Source: Candidatus Nitrosopumilus sp.
GTDB taxonomy: Archaea; Thermoproteota; Nitrososphaeria; Nitrososphaerales; Nitrosopumilaceae
DNA length: 64,000 bases
NCBI GenBank assembly: GCA_025699075.1
Contig: JAILWG010000001.1
Coordinates: forward strand, 62,001 to 126,000
Reading direction: 5' to 3'
Shown piece by piece: positions 51,599-60,784 of the stretch. Position 1 is the first letter of the stretch. Each line of letters opens with the position of its first letter. The notes below the pieces were generated by a model that worked only from the letters and a program-made list of their open reading frames with translations, made no database searches and was not told the DNA's origin. The position numbers and the translations under genes are program-made.

Positions 51599-51799
51599 AT
51601 GCTGTTGAATAAAATTCCATCTAGAGACAAAATTTCACTTGGTATGTCTGTTTATGTTATTCAAAAACATGATCAACATACTGGTCATCTAACTGAGGGA
51701 AGGGTTAAACGAGTTTTAACATCTAGCAATTTTCATCCTCATGGAATCAAAGTTGAATTAGATTCTGGAAAAATAGGCCGAGTTCAAAGTATTGTTTAA
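51599..51799 (+). CDS. YwbE-family (DUF2196) protein
   Basis: 66 residues. KIPSRDKISLGMSVYVIQKHDQHTGHLTEGRV then LTSSNFHPHGIKVELDSGKI is the characteristic YwbE sequence, a small SH3-like beta barrel with conserved HG(I/K)V. Its function is not established in any organism. Confidence 0.85.
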   Translation: MLLNKIPSRDKISLGMSVYVIQKHDQHTGHLTEGRVKRVLTSSNFHPHGIKVELDSGKIGRVQSIV

Positions 51800-51809
51800 T
51801 TTTAAAATC

Positions 51810-51867
51810 AGACGAGAGTGAAACGAATTCTAGGCTTTACCAAGGCAGAAAAGCAAGTCTCTCGTCT
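51810..51867 (+). ncRNA. Candidate small structured RNA or hairpin
   Basis: A perfect 9-bp stem (AGACGAGAG with CTCTCGTCT) closes a 58-base element; inside, GCTTT and AAAGC can form a second stem. The element lies in a 154-base gap between two unrelated genes and is GC-richer than its flanks. It does not carry box C/D or tRNA features by eye. It may be a small RNA, a terminator of the YwbE gene, or a 5' element of the SWIM-domain gene, whose start is 87 bases downstream. Confidence 0.35.
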
Positions 51868-51953
51868 ATAATCTATACGCGATCATATCATTTAAAGATT
51901 TTATGAATATATGACAAATAACAAATAAAACTTTGAATTTTTATTGATTTTAC

Positions 51954-52199
51954 ATGAGTGCAAATACAATTCGAAAAGCTAAGAAACTTGTTGAAAATGG
52001 CGGCGTGGTAAAAATTGAAGATGATTTATTCCAAATAAAATCGTCATCTGATCCAGAAAAATCTTATTTTGTCACATCTGATTCTTGTGAATGTCCTGGA
52101 TTCAAAAATTTCTATAAATTTCATCATGGGAAAGGACTAAAGGCTAATTGTTCTCATTTAGAAGCAATTAGAATTTTCAAGGAAGAAACTTCAGATTAA
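51954..52199 (+). CDS. SWIM zinc-finger protein
   Basis: 81 residues. The SWIM signature C-x-C-x(n)-C-x-H appears as SCECPGF and NCSHLEAIRIF with a conserved strand before it (EDDLFQIKSSSDPEKSYFV). SWIM domains bind DNA or protein, often with recombination or transposase factors. It is a single-domain protein here, so it needs partners. Confidence 0.85.
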   Translation: MSANTIRKAKKLVENGGVVKIEDDLFQIKSSSDPEKSYFVTSDSCECPGFKNFYKFHHGKGLKANCSHLEAIRIFKEETSD

Positions 52200-52200
52200 T

Positions 52201-52536
52201 TTATTTCAAATTTTTAATATCTATTTTCCCAACAAATGCCTTGTTTTTTACTATGATGATTGGACGTAGAATTAATCCTGGATACTTCGCCATTAATTTG
52301 ACCAGTTGACTATCTGTCATTTTTTTATTATCCAAATCTAATTCCTTGTACATTTTGTCTCTTTTTCTAAGGAGTTCTGTTGGTTTTTTCCCTGTCATTT
52401 TGATAATTTTTTTTAATTCAGATTCTGAAAATGGTTCTTTGAAAAAATCTCTTTTTTCAATATCTGCACTTATTCGTTCTACTTCTGAAATGGTTTTTTT
52501 ACATGTAATGCAGCTATGTTTATGACATATTTTCAA
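52201..52536 (-). CDS. ArsC/Spx-family thioredoxin-fold protein
   Basis: 111 residues. Redox motif CITCKK near 9-14, then EVERISADIEKRDFFKEPFSES, the central LLRKRDKMYKEL and the cis-Pro RPIIIVKNKAFVG give the ArsC/YffB/Spx fold. An arsenate reductase, glutaredoxin-like or regulatory role is possible. A CxxC rather than the single Cys of classical ArsC suggests thiol redox. Convergent with the SWIM gene. Confidence 0.8.
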   Translation of the reverse strand: MKICHKHSCITCKKTISEVERISADIEKRDFFKEPFSESELKKIIKMTGKKPTELLRKRDKMYKELDLDNKKMTDSQLVKLMAKYPGLILRPIIIVKNKAFVGKIDIKNLK

Positions 52537-52625
52537 TATGTTTTGTTTCCCATGTTTGGGTTAAAAATCCTTTAGAAAAATTTGGTGATTTTGAATTTAA
52601 GATCTGCATAAAAATTATCTGATGT

Positions 52626-53555
52626 TTATTCTTCAGATGGTTCTTCAGATGGTTCTTCAGATGGTTCTTCAGATGGTTCTTCAGAATTTTTATTTTCTAG
52701 ATGCTCTTCGTTGAATTGCTCAAGAACTTCTTTTGGGATTGAAATTCTATCCAAATATGCTTGTCTTGCTTCTTCCATTGTGCCTCCATTTGCAATGATT
52801 TCTTCTTTGATTTTTTGAGCTTCTTCAAAGTTATTCTTTGTAAAGTCCAATTGTCTAACTACCAGTTCCCTGATTTCTGGATTCAGTCCTGCAATGTAGT
52901 CATCATACTGATATCCTCCATAGGTGCCATGACCTGGCTTGTATTCTTCAATTGCCTGATTTTTTAGATTGTTTGCAATTATTCTCTGCTGTTCTAAGAA
53001 TACTTGATCGGCAATTGGCTTTGAAGCTTCTCTTTGTTCAGAAATTAGTTGTGCAAGTAGATTGTGATAATATTTGAACAAAGTTTGACCGATTGGATTT
53101 TTTTCAAAATCACTTTCATTTGAACTGAGATATTTTATTGCTTCATCTGTTGATAATTGCTGTTGTAATAATGAGACCGGTGTGCTATCTCCTTTAACCT
53201 GAAATTCAGTACTTGCTAATCCTGTCATGCCATACCATGATGCAACTATGTTGACAGTATATGTTCCTGGAACTCTTTCAAAATTCTTGAACTCTGCTCT
53301 AAACATGCCATCTGGATCTGTGAATGCTTTGGTAGTGTCTGCTCCAGTTCTGACTAGAACCTCCACACCTCGAGTTGCCTTGTATGCGTGATCAACAACT
53401 CTGCCTGTCACAACTACTGTTTCTCCTGAATAGACTGCGCCTTTTTCCATTTCTATTTCAACAATAAATTCCCAAAGAGCTGCCTGAGAACTAGGAATAA
53501 TTGAAAATAGAATTAAAAATGAAAATAATCCTACGATTACGGGCTTGTCGTACAC
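52626..53555 (-). CDS. Secreted protein with carboxypeptidase-regulatory-like domain and EEPS repeats
   Basis: 309 residues. An N-terminal signal peptide (VIVGLFSFLILFSIIPSSQA, cleavage likely after Ala) precedes a beta-sandwich domain at about 30-120 (EMEKGAVYSGETVVVTGRVV, then MFRAEFKNFERVPGTYTVNI). The middle is helical and charged (about 140-285). The C-terminus is a run of EEPS units encoded by a 12-base tandem repeat. It should be extracellular or cell-surface bound. Function unknown. Confidence 0.8.
   Translation of the reverse strand: MYDKPVIVGLFSFLILFSIIPSSQAALWEFIVEIEMEKGAVYSGETVVVTGRVVDHAYKATRGVEVLVRTGADTTKAFTDPDGMFRAEFKNFERVPGTYTVNIVASWYGMTGLASTEFQVKGDSTPVSLLQQQLSTDEAIKYLSSNESDFEKNPIGQTLFKYYHNLLAQLISEQREASKPIADQVFLEQQRIIANNLKNQAIEEYKPGHGTYGGYQYDDYIAGLNPEIRELVVRQLDFTKNNFEEAQKIKEEIIANGGTMEEARQAYLDRISIPKEVLEQFNEEHLENKNSEEPSEEPSEEPSEEPSEE
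52629..52684 (-). repeat. 12-base tandem repeat at gene 3' end
   Basis: TTCTTCAGATGG occurs four and two-thirds times without mismatch. On the coding (minus) strand it gives the EEPS repeat at the C-terminus. Copy number is likely to vary between strains. Confidence 0.9.
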
Positions 53556-53715
53556 ATGAGATGCTTTTGATTTATGCAGTTAAGACAAAGTATGAATAAA
53601 AATTCGCTATTTTTCAATTTTTATTGAGCAATTTTGGACCTTGAGCCCTTGAGATTTGTCAATTTAGCAATCCCGTCTAACTCTTAAACTACGAGAACCT
53701 TCCTAATCTTAAATC

Positions 53716-54375
53716 ATGGATTTGGAAAAATTCCGAAATGATGTCTTTGAGATGACTGAAAAACTCTCAAAAAACCTCAAAGAAAATGATGTCTCCAAAC
53801 TGAATTATGTTAGGCAGCAATTAATTGGAATGTATAAAAAAAATCTAGTCAAAATCAATCACTCTATTTTGGAACTAATCTGTGCTAGCACTCTGATTTC
53901 AAGAGGTTATGCAGTTGAGGTTGAAAAAGAAGTCACTGATATTTTGGTATGTGATATCTTTGCAAAGAAAGGTGGTGGCAATACCATAATTGAAATAGAA
54001 ACTGGATTTACTCCTCCAGAACATGCAATGGATACTATAGATTACTTTTCGGCAAGAATCATGAGTAAGATTGCTAGATACAGTCAGCATTGTTCAAAGT
54101 TTTCTTTGGCAACCCCTGTCGTTGGAATCTTACCTATTTCGAAAATCTTCTTGTTGCCTCCAAATGCTCGTAAAAAAGAGGATGTTCAAAGAATCAAAGA
54201 GTTATGTGATCGATATTACAAAAATCCACCTGTAAAATTTGATGACATTTTGAATGCGCACCTTCATTCTATATATCTGATAAATATTGACAAAGGTTTT
54301 GCAAAGGAACTTGATCCCCAAGGATACGTGGATTTGACTGATAGTCTTCTTGAGAGAAGCGAAGTAGAATATTAG
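53716..54375 (+). CDS. 219-aa protein with possible restriction-endonuclease-like core
   Basis: A helical N-terminus (about 1-65) leads into EVEKEVTDILVCDIFAKK and then GNTIIEIETGF. The Asp, a spacer and the E-x-E strand resemble a PD-(D/E)XK nuclease motif with the Lys replaced by Thr (IEIET). Residues 90-219 are alpha/beta with VVGILPISKIFLLPP. No methyltransferase or helicase partner is next to it. The nuclease idea is inference; otherwise it is an unrecognised archaeal protein. Confidence 0.55.
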   Translation: MDLEKFRNDVFEMTEKLSKNLKENDVSKLNYVRQQLIGMYKKNLVKINHSILELICASTLISRGYAVEVEKEVTDILVCDIFAKKGGGNTIIEIETGFTPPEHAMDTIDYFSARIMSKIARYSQHCSKFSLATPVVGILPISKIFLLPPNARKKEDVQRIKELCDRYYKNPPVKFDDILNAHLHSIYLINIDKGFAKELDPQGYVDLTDSLLERSEVEY

Positions 54376-54426
54376 GGCTACGCAATAGAAAAAACTCAAA
54401 TTCTTCTATTGTTTAGCATTTGTGAA

Positions 54427-54561
54427 ATGATTTGTGCATCTTGTGAAACAAGAAAGCATTTTGAATGCATTGATTGTATGAATAATCATAAGACTCATCT
54501 ATGTAGTTGTGATTGTCATGATGAAAATACCGAACCTCATGAAGTCGGAAAATCACACTGA
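54427..54561 (+). CDS. 44-aa Cys/His-rich mini-protein
   Basis: Starts MICASCETRKHFECIDC and contains HLCSCDCHD with a His-containing tail (EPHEVGKSH). Seven cysteines and six histidines in 44 codons allow two or more metal sites. The CxCDCH motif is shared with the peptide at 3669-3767. Convergent with the PAC2 gene, two bases apart. Confidence 0.6.
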   Translation: MICASCETRKHFECIDCMNNHKTHLCSCDCHDENTEPHEVGKSH

Positions 54562-54562
54562 T

Positions 54563-55243
54563 TTAATTTTTAAATTTTCTTTCTACTTCTTGAGCCATAA
54601 TTTCCAATTGACTGGTATCTCCAAATTTTCTATATGTTAGTTTTTCTAGAGTTTTGATAATGCTGATTGATGATCTATATTGGGGAATTTCGGGCTCGTT
54701 AAGTTCTCCATATATTCCAATTCCGTGGATATCATTTTTCTTCGCAAATCCTAGTATTAACCCATTAAATCCTGTGATAATTGATTTCTGCGGAGTTGTG
54801 TCTACGTTTAACCCCTCCATCTGTTTTGTTAATTCCTTGGATGTTGTAGTGATGAACGCTTTTGGTTTGTTATCGAAAATCCGATTAGTGTGAAATCCTC
54901 CTAAAGTATAGATGAATTTTGCGGAGTATTTCTTTGCAACATCAATTACGTCTTGGCATAATGCATTTAATTCATTGTTGCTTTGGGGTTGACCTTTACC
55001 TCCTCCAAAAACAATCAAATCTTCTGTGTAGCTATAATTCCATCTCTCGTCTGGAAGATCAATATATCCTCCTCTATCCACGATATATGTTGGAAACTGA
55101 GTATTTGCTGTCCTGAATATTTTTGTTCTAAGAGATTCGTTAATGAAATTTACTGCGATACTTCCCACATTCCCCATGTCTTGCATTGCAGCAATAATGA
55201 TTGGTTTTTCAACATTTGGTTCTTCTTTTTGAACGAATTCCAT
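54563..55243 (-). CDS. PAC2-family protein (proteasome-assembly chaperone-like)
   Basis: 226 residues. The family beginning KPIIIAAMQDMGNVGSIAVN, then DLIVFGGGKGQPQSNNELNA, YTLGGFHTN and TGFNGLILGFAKKNDIHGIG match archaeal PAC2 (ATP-grasp-associated) proteins related to the eukaryotic proteasome chaperone PAC2. A role in proteasome assembly is inferred from that relationship only. Stand-alone gene. Confidence 0.85.
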   Translation of the reverse strand: MEFVQKEEPNVEKPIIIAAMQDMGNVGSIAVNFINESLRTKIFRTANTQFPTYIVDRGGYIDLPDERWNYSYTEDLIVFGGGKGQPQSNNELNALCQDVIDVAKKYSAKFIYTLGGFHTNRIFDNKPKAFITTTSKELTKQMEGLNVDTTPQKSIITGFNGLILGFAKKNDIHGIGIYGELNEPEIPQYRSSISIIKTLEKLTYRKFGDTSQLEIMAQEVERKFKN

Positions 55244-55622
55244 ATTGTTTCTAAAATTTGATGAACTTTAAACCTATATTGCAATTGATCTAATTGCTGT
55301 TTTTAATTTTTCATAGTTATATTTTCAAATTATGTCTCTTCATTCTATGTGATTTTATTTTTCAACTATGTGAAAAATACTTGTATTCAAAAATCTATGG
55401 TGATGTTGAATTGTAACTTTCATGTGATTCCATGTTTTGAGAGATTTGAATCGCTCTTTTTGTAAGTTATCTTGTTTTAAGAATAACTGTCTACCTCAAA
55501 AATTTACCCTTATTGTAGAAATTGATATCATATTTTAACTCTTGTAGATTTTCAATTTTATCTCTGTTGATCGAGAAAAATATGAAGATTCATAAGGCAA
55601 AAAAACTTTCTATCGACAAATT
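55244..55622 (+). other. Gene-free stretch, nothing supported
   Basis: About 380 very AT-rich bases without a convincing frame, RNA or repeat. It separates the divergent PAC2 and SNF2 genes and must carry both promoters; several TTTTAA-like elements are present but none can be singled out. Confidence 0.4.
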
Positions 55623-57347
55623 ATGGAAACATCCATGGAAAATATCGGCACATTAGAGTATGTCCTTGACAAATACTCTAAAATCTGGAGTTGGAAAGTT
55701 ACGGGTGATCGTGCAGTCAGTATGATCTCCCGTCTTGTTTCTGAGGCATGGTATGGTGAAAATGTCAATGAAATAATAATTCCTGACAGCCTTGAAACTG
55801 TAAAACAATTAAAATTAATCATGGATAGGTACCCTCTTGAAATTCTATCAAAATCTGTCTGGCAAAGAAAAATTGTCAAAACATATGCTCCAAAACCTGC
55901 TTTGCCTCCTGTAAAATTAAAACTGAAACGGGCAAAAACTGGCGAACAATTCAGAGGCAAGCTTTTGAATTTCCAAAAAGAAGGGCTTGATTTCTTGTTA
56001 AAATCTTCCGGAAATGCATTACTGGCAGATGAGATGGGTCTTGGAAAAACTGTCCAAACACTATCCTATGCCGCAACTGAAAAACAAACCTTTCCGCTTT
56101 TGGTTGTTGCCCCTCTAGTGACTCTGAATAACTGGGAGCGTGAGATTGAAAAATTCCTAAAAAAGAAAAGCCGTAATGGACGTATTATTGAATCTGAATC
56201 TCCAAGTGTCACAATTATTAGAACTGGTAAATCTCAAGAGCTTCCAAAGACTGACATTTACATAATTAACTATGAACTACTTTTCAAGCGATACGATGAT
56301 TTGTCAAAAGTAGGTCTTAAAACAATTGTTTGTGACGAAGTTCATAATTTGAGATCAAAAACAACTCAAAAATATAAAGCAGTAAAAAAATTAGCAGCTC
56401 TTCCATCAATCTCTTACAGGATTGGATTATCTGGAACTCCAATCTATAACCGTGGTTCTGAAATTTGGCCAATTATTGATATTATTAAACCTGGTTTACT
56501 TGGAAGCTTTAAGGAATTTTGTGAATACTTTTGTTACGTTAATGACAAAGGCAAGGCCATTGTTTTGGAAAATAAACGTGCATCTCTTAGAAATGAATTA
56601 CAAAAACACGTCATGCTTCGAAGGAAAAAATCTGATGTGCTAAAAGAGCTCAAAGACAAAGTTCGTTACAAAGAAGTAATTGCAGCTGACACTGATTACT
56701 ATCTTGAAGAACTAGACAAAATTTGGAAGAAAGTAGAGGCCGAACAAAAAGATGCTGATTCTGAATTCTCCAAATCTGCATCATACCATAGGGCTATTCA
56801 AAGTGAGAGGCAGATTGCAGGCATTGCTAAACTTCCACATGTGATTAATTTTGTCAAAAATATTATGGAGATTGAGGAGAGTGTCGTTGTATTTTGCCAT
56901 CACAAGGTAATTCACAAATTACTTCATGATAGTTTGCAAGAGTTCTCTCCAGTTTCTATCATAGGTGGACAATCTGATGCAACCCGTCAAGATCAAATTG
57001 ACAAATTTCAAAAAGGTGAATCAAAGCTAATGATTGCAGGTATACGTGCAGGCAATGTTGGTATCAATTTGACTAGGGCAAAATACGTGATTTTTGCAGA
57101 GCTGGACTGGAGTCCTGCTATCCACAGACAAGCCGAGGATAGACTTCACAGAATCGGTCAGAAAAATACTGTGTTTGCATACTATTTGATTGGCAATGGG
57201 ACTTTGGATGATCACGTTGCAAATGTGTTAGTTGACAAGAGTTATGAAATTGATGAAATTATGGACGAATCTAAAGAAAACTATGAGAATAAAGACAAGG
57301 CCGAGTTAATTCTGGCCCAGATTCAAGACAAGGTTCGTGCCAAATAA
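55623..57347 (+). CDS. SNF2-family DNA-dependent ATPase
   Basis: 574 residues. Motif I is DEMGLGKT near 136-143, motif II DEVH near 238-241, motif III GLSGTPIYNRG, the conserved linker LRRKKSDVLKEL, motif V GIRAGNVGINLT and motif VI HRQAEDRLHRIGQ. All SNF2 motifs are complete, so ATPase activity is expected. The first 90 residues are a separate N-terminal domain (VTGDRAVSMISRLVSEAWYG). Such small SNF2 proteins act in DNA repair or nucleoprotein remodelling. The neighbouring gene on the other strand encodes a winged-helix protein. Confidence 0.93.
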   Translation: METSMENIGTLEYVLDKYSKIWSWKVTGDRAVSMISRLVSEAWYGENVNEIIIPDSLETVKQLKLIMDRYPLEILSKSVWQRKIVKTYAPKPALPPVKLKLKRAKTGEQFRGKLLNFQKEGLDFLLKSSGNALLADEMGLGKTVQTLSYAATEKQTFPLLVVAPLVTLNNWEREIEKFLKKKSRNGRIIESESPSVTIIRTGKSQELPKTDIYIINYELLFKRYDDLSKVGLKTIVCDEVHNLRSKTTQKYKAVKKLAALPSISYRIGLSGTPIYNRGSEIWPIIDIIKPGLLGSFKEFCEYFCYVNDKGKAIVLENKRASLRNELQKHVMLRRKKSDVLKELKDKVRYKEVIAADTDYYLEELDKIWKKVEAEQKDADSEFSKSASYHRAIQSERQIAGIAKLPHVINFVKNIMEIEESVVVFCHHKVIHKLLHDSLQEFSPVSIIGGQSDATRQDQIDKFQKGESKLMIAGIRAGNVGINLTRAKYVIFAELDWSPAIHRQAEDRLHRIGQKNTVFAYYLIGNGTLDDHVANVLVDKSYEIDEIMDESKENYENKDKAELILAQIQDKVRAK

Positions 57348-57367
57348 ACTCGATAATAAACAAAACA

Positions 57368-57982
57368 CTAAATTTCTAATCTGCCTTTTAATATTGATAA
57401 TTTTTCGTTGATTGAGTCTTTCTTTGGTGGGTCTAATTGCGAGTCTTGAATCTCCTTTCTAATTTCATCTATGATGCTTAGTATCTCTACTTCTGGTTTT
57501 ATCTTTCCAAACTTTGTTTTTTCAAAACCCTCTGTCTCCGTTTTGTCTATTGCCTCTATTCCTTCTGGAAGGATTTCGTACACTTTGATTATCTTCTCGT
57601 CAATTCTTTGTGGAGACATTAGCACAAATTGATTTTTTCTTAACTCTTCGATTTCTGCAGATACCTCTTCTTTTGATATTTTTAGAATATTTTCAATTTG
57701 CTCTATATTACATGATTTGACCTGAAGCAGCCGTAATATTCTTGCCCATTTTGGAATTTTATCGTTCCAAAGAATTTCTCTTGCTAATTCTGTAATTGAA
57801 AATGAGCCATCACTGTTAAGGGAGATCATTTTTCTGTCTTTTAGTGTTGCAAGCGAATCTAGGAGTTTTCCTACTCCCAATCTTTTCAAATCTGAGTTTT
57901 CAAGATTATTTTCATTAAATGTCCCGTTTTCATTAATTGCCAGATGTAAAATTTCCAAATCAATTGTACCTAATTTCCTCAT
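57368..57982 (-). CDS. Winged-helix domain protein
   Basis: 204 residues. Residues 1-75 look like one winged helix (LEILHLAINENGTFNENNLE, SFSITELAREILW), and 80-125 like a second (RILRLLQVKSCNIEQIENIL with ISKEEVSAEIEELRKNQFVL). The C-terminal part is charged and helical. Likely a DNA-binding regulator. Convergent with the SNF2 gene, 20 bases apart. Confidence 0.72.
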   Translation of the reverse strand: MRKLGTIDLEILHLAINENGTFNENNLENSDLKRLGVGKLLDSLATLKDRKMISLNSDGSFSITELAREILWNDKIPKWARILRLLQVKSCNIEQIENILKISKEEVSAEIEELRKNQFVLMSPQRIDEKIIKVYEILPEGIEAIDKTETEGFEKTKFGKIKPEVEILSIIDEIRKEIQDSQLDPPKKDSINEKLSILKGRLEI

Positions 57983-58055
57983 GGTTCCATTACCTCTTCA
58001 AGATTTATCATTCTTTGCACTTGAAGAATATATGTTGGATATGCTTGCTTGATTC

Positions 58056-58676
58056 ATGGTTCGATATGAACTTCCTAGACTGCCTTATGGATATGATGAA
58101 CTAGAACCATTCATTGATACTGAGACGATGAAAATTCACCATCAGAAACACCATCAGGCATATGTTGATGGATTAAACAAAGCACTTGCAGACGTTGGAA
58201 GTGCATCCCATCCACAATACATTTCATCTGTTCTCTCTGATTTGAAATCTATTCCGGAGTCTGGAAGAAGCGCAATCAACTTTTTTGGTGGGGGATTTGA
58301 AAATCATAGATTGTTTTGGGAAACCATGACTCCAAACAGTGATGGAAAGCCTTTTGGTCAAATAGCTGATCAAATTGATGTATATTTTGATAGTTTTGAA
58401 AATTTTAAAAAAGTTTTTTCTGGAAAAGCAGTTAACATTCAAGGTAGCGGTTGGTGCTGGCTGGTTTTTAATTCAACATATCACAAAATAGAAATCATTA
58501 CTACTGAAAACCAAACTAGTCCCTGGACTCTGGGAAAATTTCCGTTACTGGGTTTGGATGTCTGGGAGCATGCATATTATTTGAAATATCAAAACAAAAG
58601 ACCTGATTATGTTGATGCATGGTGGAATGTTGTTAATTGGGATTATGTTGGAAATAGATTTTCAGAACTTGCATAA
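58056..58676 (+). CDS. sod: Fe/Mn superoxide dismutase
   Basis: 206 residues. Metal ligands are the His of MKIHHQKHHQAY, the His of GFENHRLFWETM, and the Asp and His of DVWEHAYYLKYQ. Motif GSGWCWLVFN is typical. It dismutates superoxide and protects aerobic ammonia oxidisers. The metal cannot be assigned by eye. Start ATG, monocistronic by spacing. Confidence 0.95.
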   Translation: MVRYELPRLPYGYDELEPFIDTETMKIHHQKHHQAYVDGLNKALADVGSASHPQYISSVLSDLKSIPESGRSAINFFGGGFENHRLFWETMTPNSDGKPFGQIADQIDVYFDSFENFKKVFSGKAVNIQGSGWCWLVFNSTYHKIEIITTENQTSPWTLGKFPLLGLDVWEHAYYLKYQNKRPDYVDAWWNVVNWDYVGNRFSELA

Positions 58677-58696
58677 TGTCTGATTTGGACAAATTC

Positions 58697-58704
58697 TTTT
58701 AAAG
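58697..58704 (+). promoter_or_regulatory. TATA-like element for the exported 418-aa protein
   Basis: TTTTAAAG is centred about 25 bases before the ATG at 58726, consistent with a leaderless transcript. Confidence 0.5.
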
Positions 58705-58725
58705 AAAAATTCTCTCTTTTCACTC

Positions 58726-59982
58726 ATGAACAAGAGTCTAAGATACATTGCACTCCTTGCAATTTTGCCCTTGTTTACAACAGGTTTGGGGACTGACTAT
58801 TTCACAGATGCCGATGCTTTGAAAAGCAAGGGGACTGGGACTTCTCAATATGGTTCCAGTACTAATATCTGTGGATTAGATTTATGTTCTAACTATCCTG
58901 GCGGCAAAGTCGCTTGGCAAGCAGAACAAAGTAATCGTTACACTCCTGTAGATCCAGTTGAAGAAAAATCCATCGAAGAATCTGATGAATCCATGGAAAT
59001 GACTGAAGCTGACTTGGGCTCTGTACTTAGATTATCAAGAACAAATGTTCCGGCAACAATTCCACTGCACCAGGGTTACTATGAGGGCGAAGATGTTTAT
59101 TTTATCATCACTGACTCTAGTGATCCAACTCATGCAGAAATAATTACTGAAAATCAAGGATGGAAAGTAGAACTAGCTCCATTATTGAAAAACACTCCTG
59201 AGGAAGCCCTCTCAAAAACGTACATGTTCACCAACGGTATTTCCGGTGACGGAGTACATGGATTCCAAGGTGAGGTCTTTACAAGTACTCCTGCACAAGC
59301 AGATGTATACAGTGCACTGACGTCCCATGTTCACGTAACATGGAATGATGACTCAACACCAAGAGTACTTGATTCAGACACAATGATTATGGAAGCAGCT
59401 GAGAATAATGAAATTACATTGACACGTGTAAATGTAGTTTTGAATATGCCGCAAATTGTTTGGCCTGAAGGTCAAATGATGGTTAAAGAAGATAAAATAT
59501 TATCTGATGTTACCCCATATGGTGGCGGCCAAGTTCTTGATATCGATACAGAAGAGATGAATGTAACTTTCATTGCCCATCGTGGATGGGGTCCAGACGG
59601 TAGAACTATCTATTACATTGTAACAGATGCTACCCCTAGCGGACCTGCAGGAATGATGGGTGTTGTTAGTTCACCAACATCTGCAAGCTTGATTGCAAAT
59701 TCAGCAGCAGTAGACTTGTATCAATTCAAAAATGGTTTGACAGGTACTGGTCCATTGGGATTTCAACCTGGAATTGCAGTGGGGGCTCCTGGTGATTCTA
59801 ATTATTCTCCAATGTGGAGAATCTTTTTGATTGGCTGGGATGATCCAGAAAATGCACAATTGTTAGAAACTATTGATGATGTGAATGCATACAAAGAAGC
59901 TGGTTTGATCAACATTGGAATTGCACGTCCAATGGATAGTGACCATATTGTTAACTGTCCATTTATTGACCCATTCCAATGA
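58726..59982 (+). CDS. 418-aa exported protein of unknown function
   Basis: A signal peptide (YIALLAILPLFTTGLG) precedes a long beta-rich protein. Two related halves are visible: about 100-215 (VLRLSRTNVPATIPLHQGYY) and 230-415 (TLTRVNVVLNMPQIVWPEGQ). Both carry repeated stretches such as YFIITDSSDPTHAEI and YYIVTDATPSGPAG, so they are probably tandem beta domains. Aromatic and acidic residues and few Cys or Lys. Strong TATA-like element and leaderless start suggest good expression. It may be a DUF7482-like thaumarchaeal secreted protein (name from memory, unsure). Confidence 0.75.
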   Translation: MNKSLRYIALLAILPLFTTGLGTDYFTDADALKSKGTGTSQYGSSTNICGLDLCSNYPGGKVAWQAEQSNRYTPVDPVEEKSIEESDESMEMTEADLGSVLRLSRTNVPATIPLHQGYYEGEDVYFIITDSSDPTHAEIITENQGWKVELAPLLKNTPEEALSKTYMFTNGISGDGVHGFQGEVFTSTPAQADVYSALTSHVHVTWNDDSTPRVLDSDTMIMEAAENNEITLTRVNVVLNMPQIVWPEGQMMVKEDKILSDVTPYGGGQVLDIDTEEMNVTFIAHRGWGPDGRTIYYIVTDATPSGPAGMMGVVSSPTSASLIANSAAVDLYQFKNGLTGTGPLGFQPGIAVGAPGDSNYSPMWRIFLIGWDDPENAQLLETIDDVNAYKEAGLINIGIARPMDSDHIVNCPFIDPFQ

Positions 59983-60090
59983 GGTCTCTTTTTTTACATC
60001 TTTACATTTGTTAGTTTTTTTTAAAAAAATGTGATAAATTTTCAGAGAATCATCTACATACCTTATCTGTGATTATGAGGATAATACTTC

Positions 60091-60465
60091 ATGAGTATTG
60101 CTGGAATGTATATGCTAAATACGGAAGAATACAGTCCTGAGAAAATTCAAAAATCCCTAGATATGTTATATCTTGATAGGAAAAATGAATTTCGTGAACT
60201 ATCTCAGGTTCTTCTAAGTGAGAAAGCTCTCAAAGCGATGCCAAACTGGAAAGAATTTGTTTTAAATTTCAGTTTGGATGTTGAAGATGCTTTCAAAACA
60301 TGGTCTGGTCAGAGTCCTCTTTCATCTAGCTCTCCACAAAAAGCTTTGACTTTGTTAAGACAGCTTGGACGTGGTAAGTCCTCGATGAATCAACTGGCAC
60401 ATCTTCTAAATCTGTCATATAACATATCTCGTGAATTCAAAGAGATCTATAGACGTCTTAACTGA
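60091..60465 (+). CDS. 124-aa hypothetical protein
   Basis: Helical protein with an acidic first half (EEYSPEKIQKSLDMLYLDRK) and a C-terminal segment (TLLRQLGRGKSSMNQLAHLL) followed by SYNISREFKEIYRRLN, which may be a short DNA-binding helix-turn-helix. No family recognised. The next gene follows 49 bases later. Confidence 0.6.
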   Translation: MSIAGMYMLNTEEYSPEKIQKSLDMLYLDRKNEFRELSQVLLSEKALKAMPNWKEFVLNFSLDVEDAFKTWSGQSPLSSSSPQKALTLLRQLGRGKSSMNQLAHLLNLSYNISREFKEIYRRLN

Positions 60466-60514
60466 TTTTTTTTAAGATAAATGTCTAAATCTCCCTCTTT
60501 TTCATTATTTTGTA

Positions 60515-60766
60515 ATGGATTTCATGCTGGAAGAAGAGCTAATTGATTTGATGACTTTTTGTCTTCAGAATCCTGACTCTTCGGAGATATCTGAGAAACA
60601 TAAACGAATTACTGAAATCGGTCATGAGTTATTTGCAGATGGTGGCATAGATGCATTAGAGAATTTCTTTTTTGTTTTGAAAAACAGAATTACAGAAGAA
60701 ATAGAAAAAGATCCATCTCCAATGCGTTCGCTATGGAATGGCCTTTCTGATGAATGGCAATACTAA
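60515..60766 (+). CDS. 83-aa acidic helical protein
   Basis: Starts MDFMLEEELIDLMTFCLQNP, followed by ITEIGHELFADGGIDALENF and MRSLWNGLSDEWQY. All-helical, with many acidic residues and no zinc ligands. Similar short proteins occur in related archaea without a known role. Same strand as the preceding gene. Confidence 0.6.
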   Translation: MDFMLEEELIDLMTFCLQNPDSSEISEKHKRITEIGHELFADGGIDALENFFFVLKNRITEEIEKDPSPMRSLWNGLSDEWQY

Positions 60767-60784
60767 ACTTCTTTGGTAAGAAGT

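Noticed and set aside
52629-52684. CRISPR-like short direct repeats
   Set aside because: The 12-base units are head-to-tail without spacers and in frame with the EEPS tail of a secreted protein.
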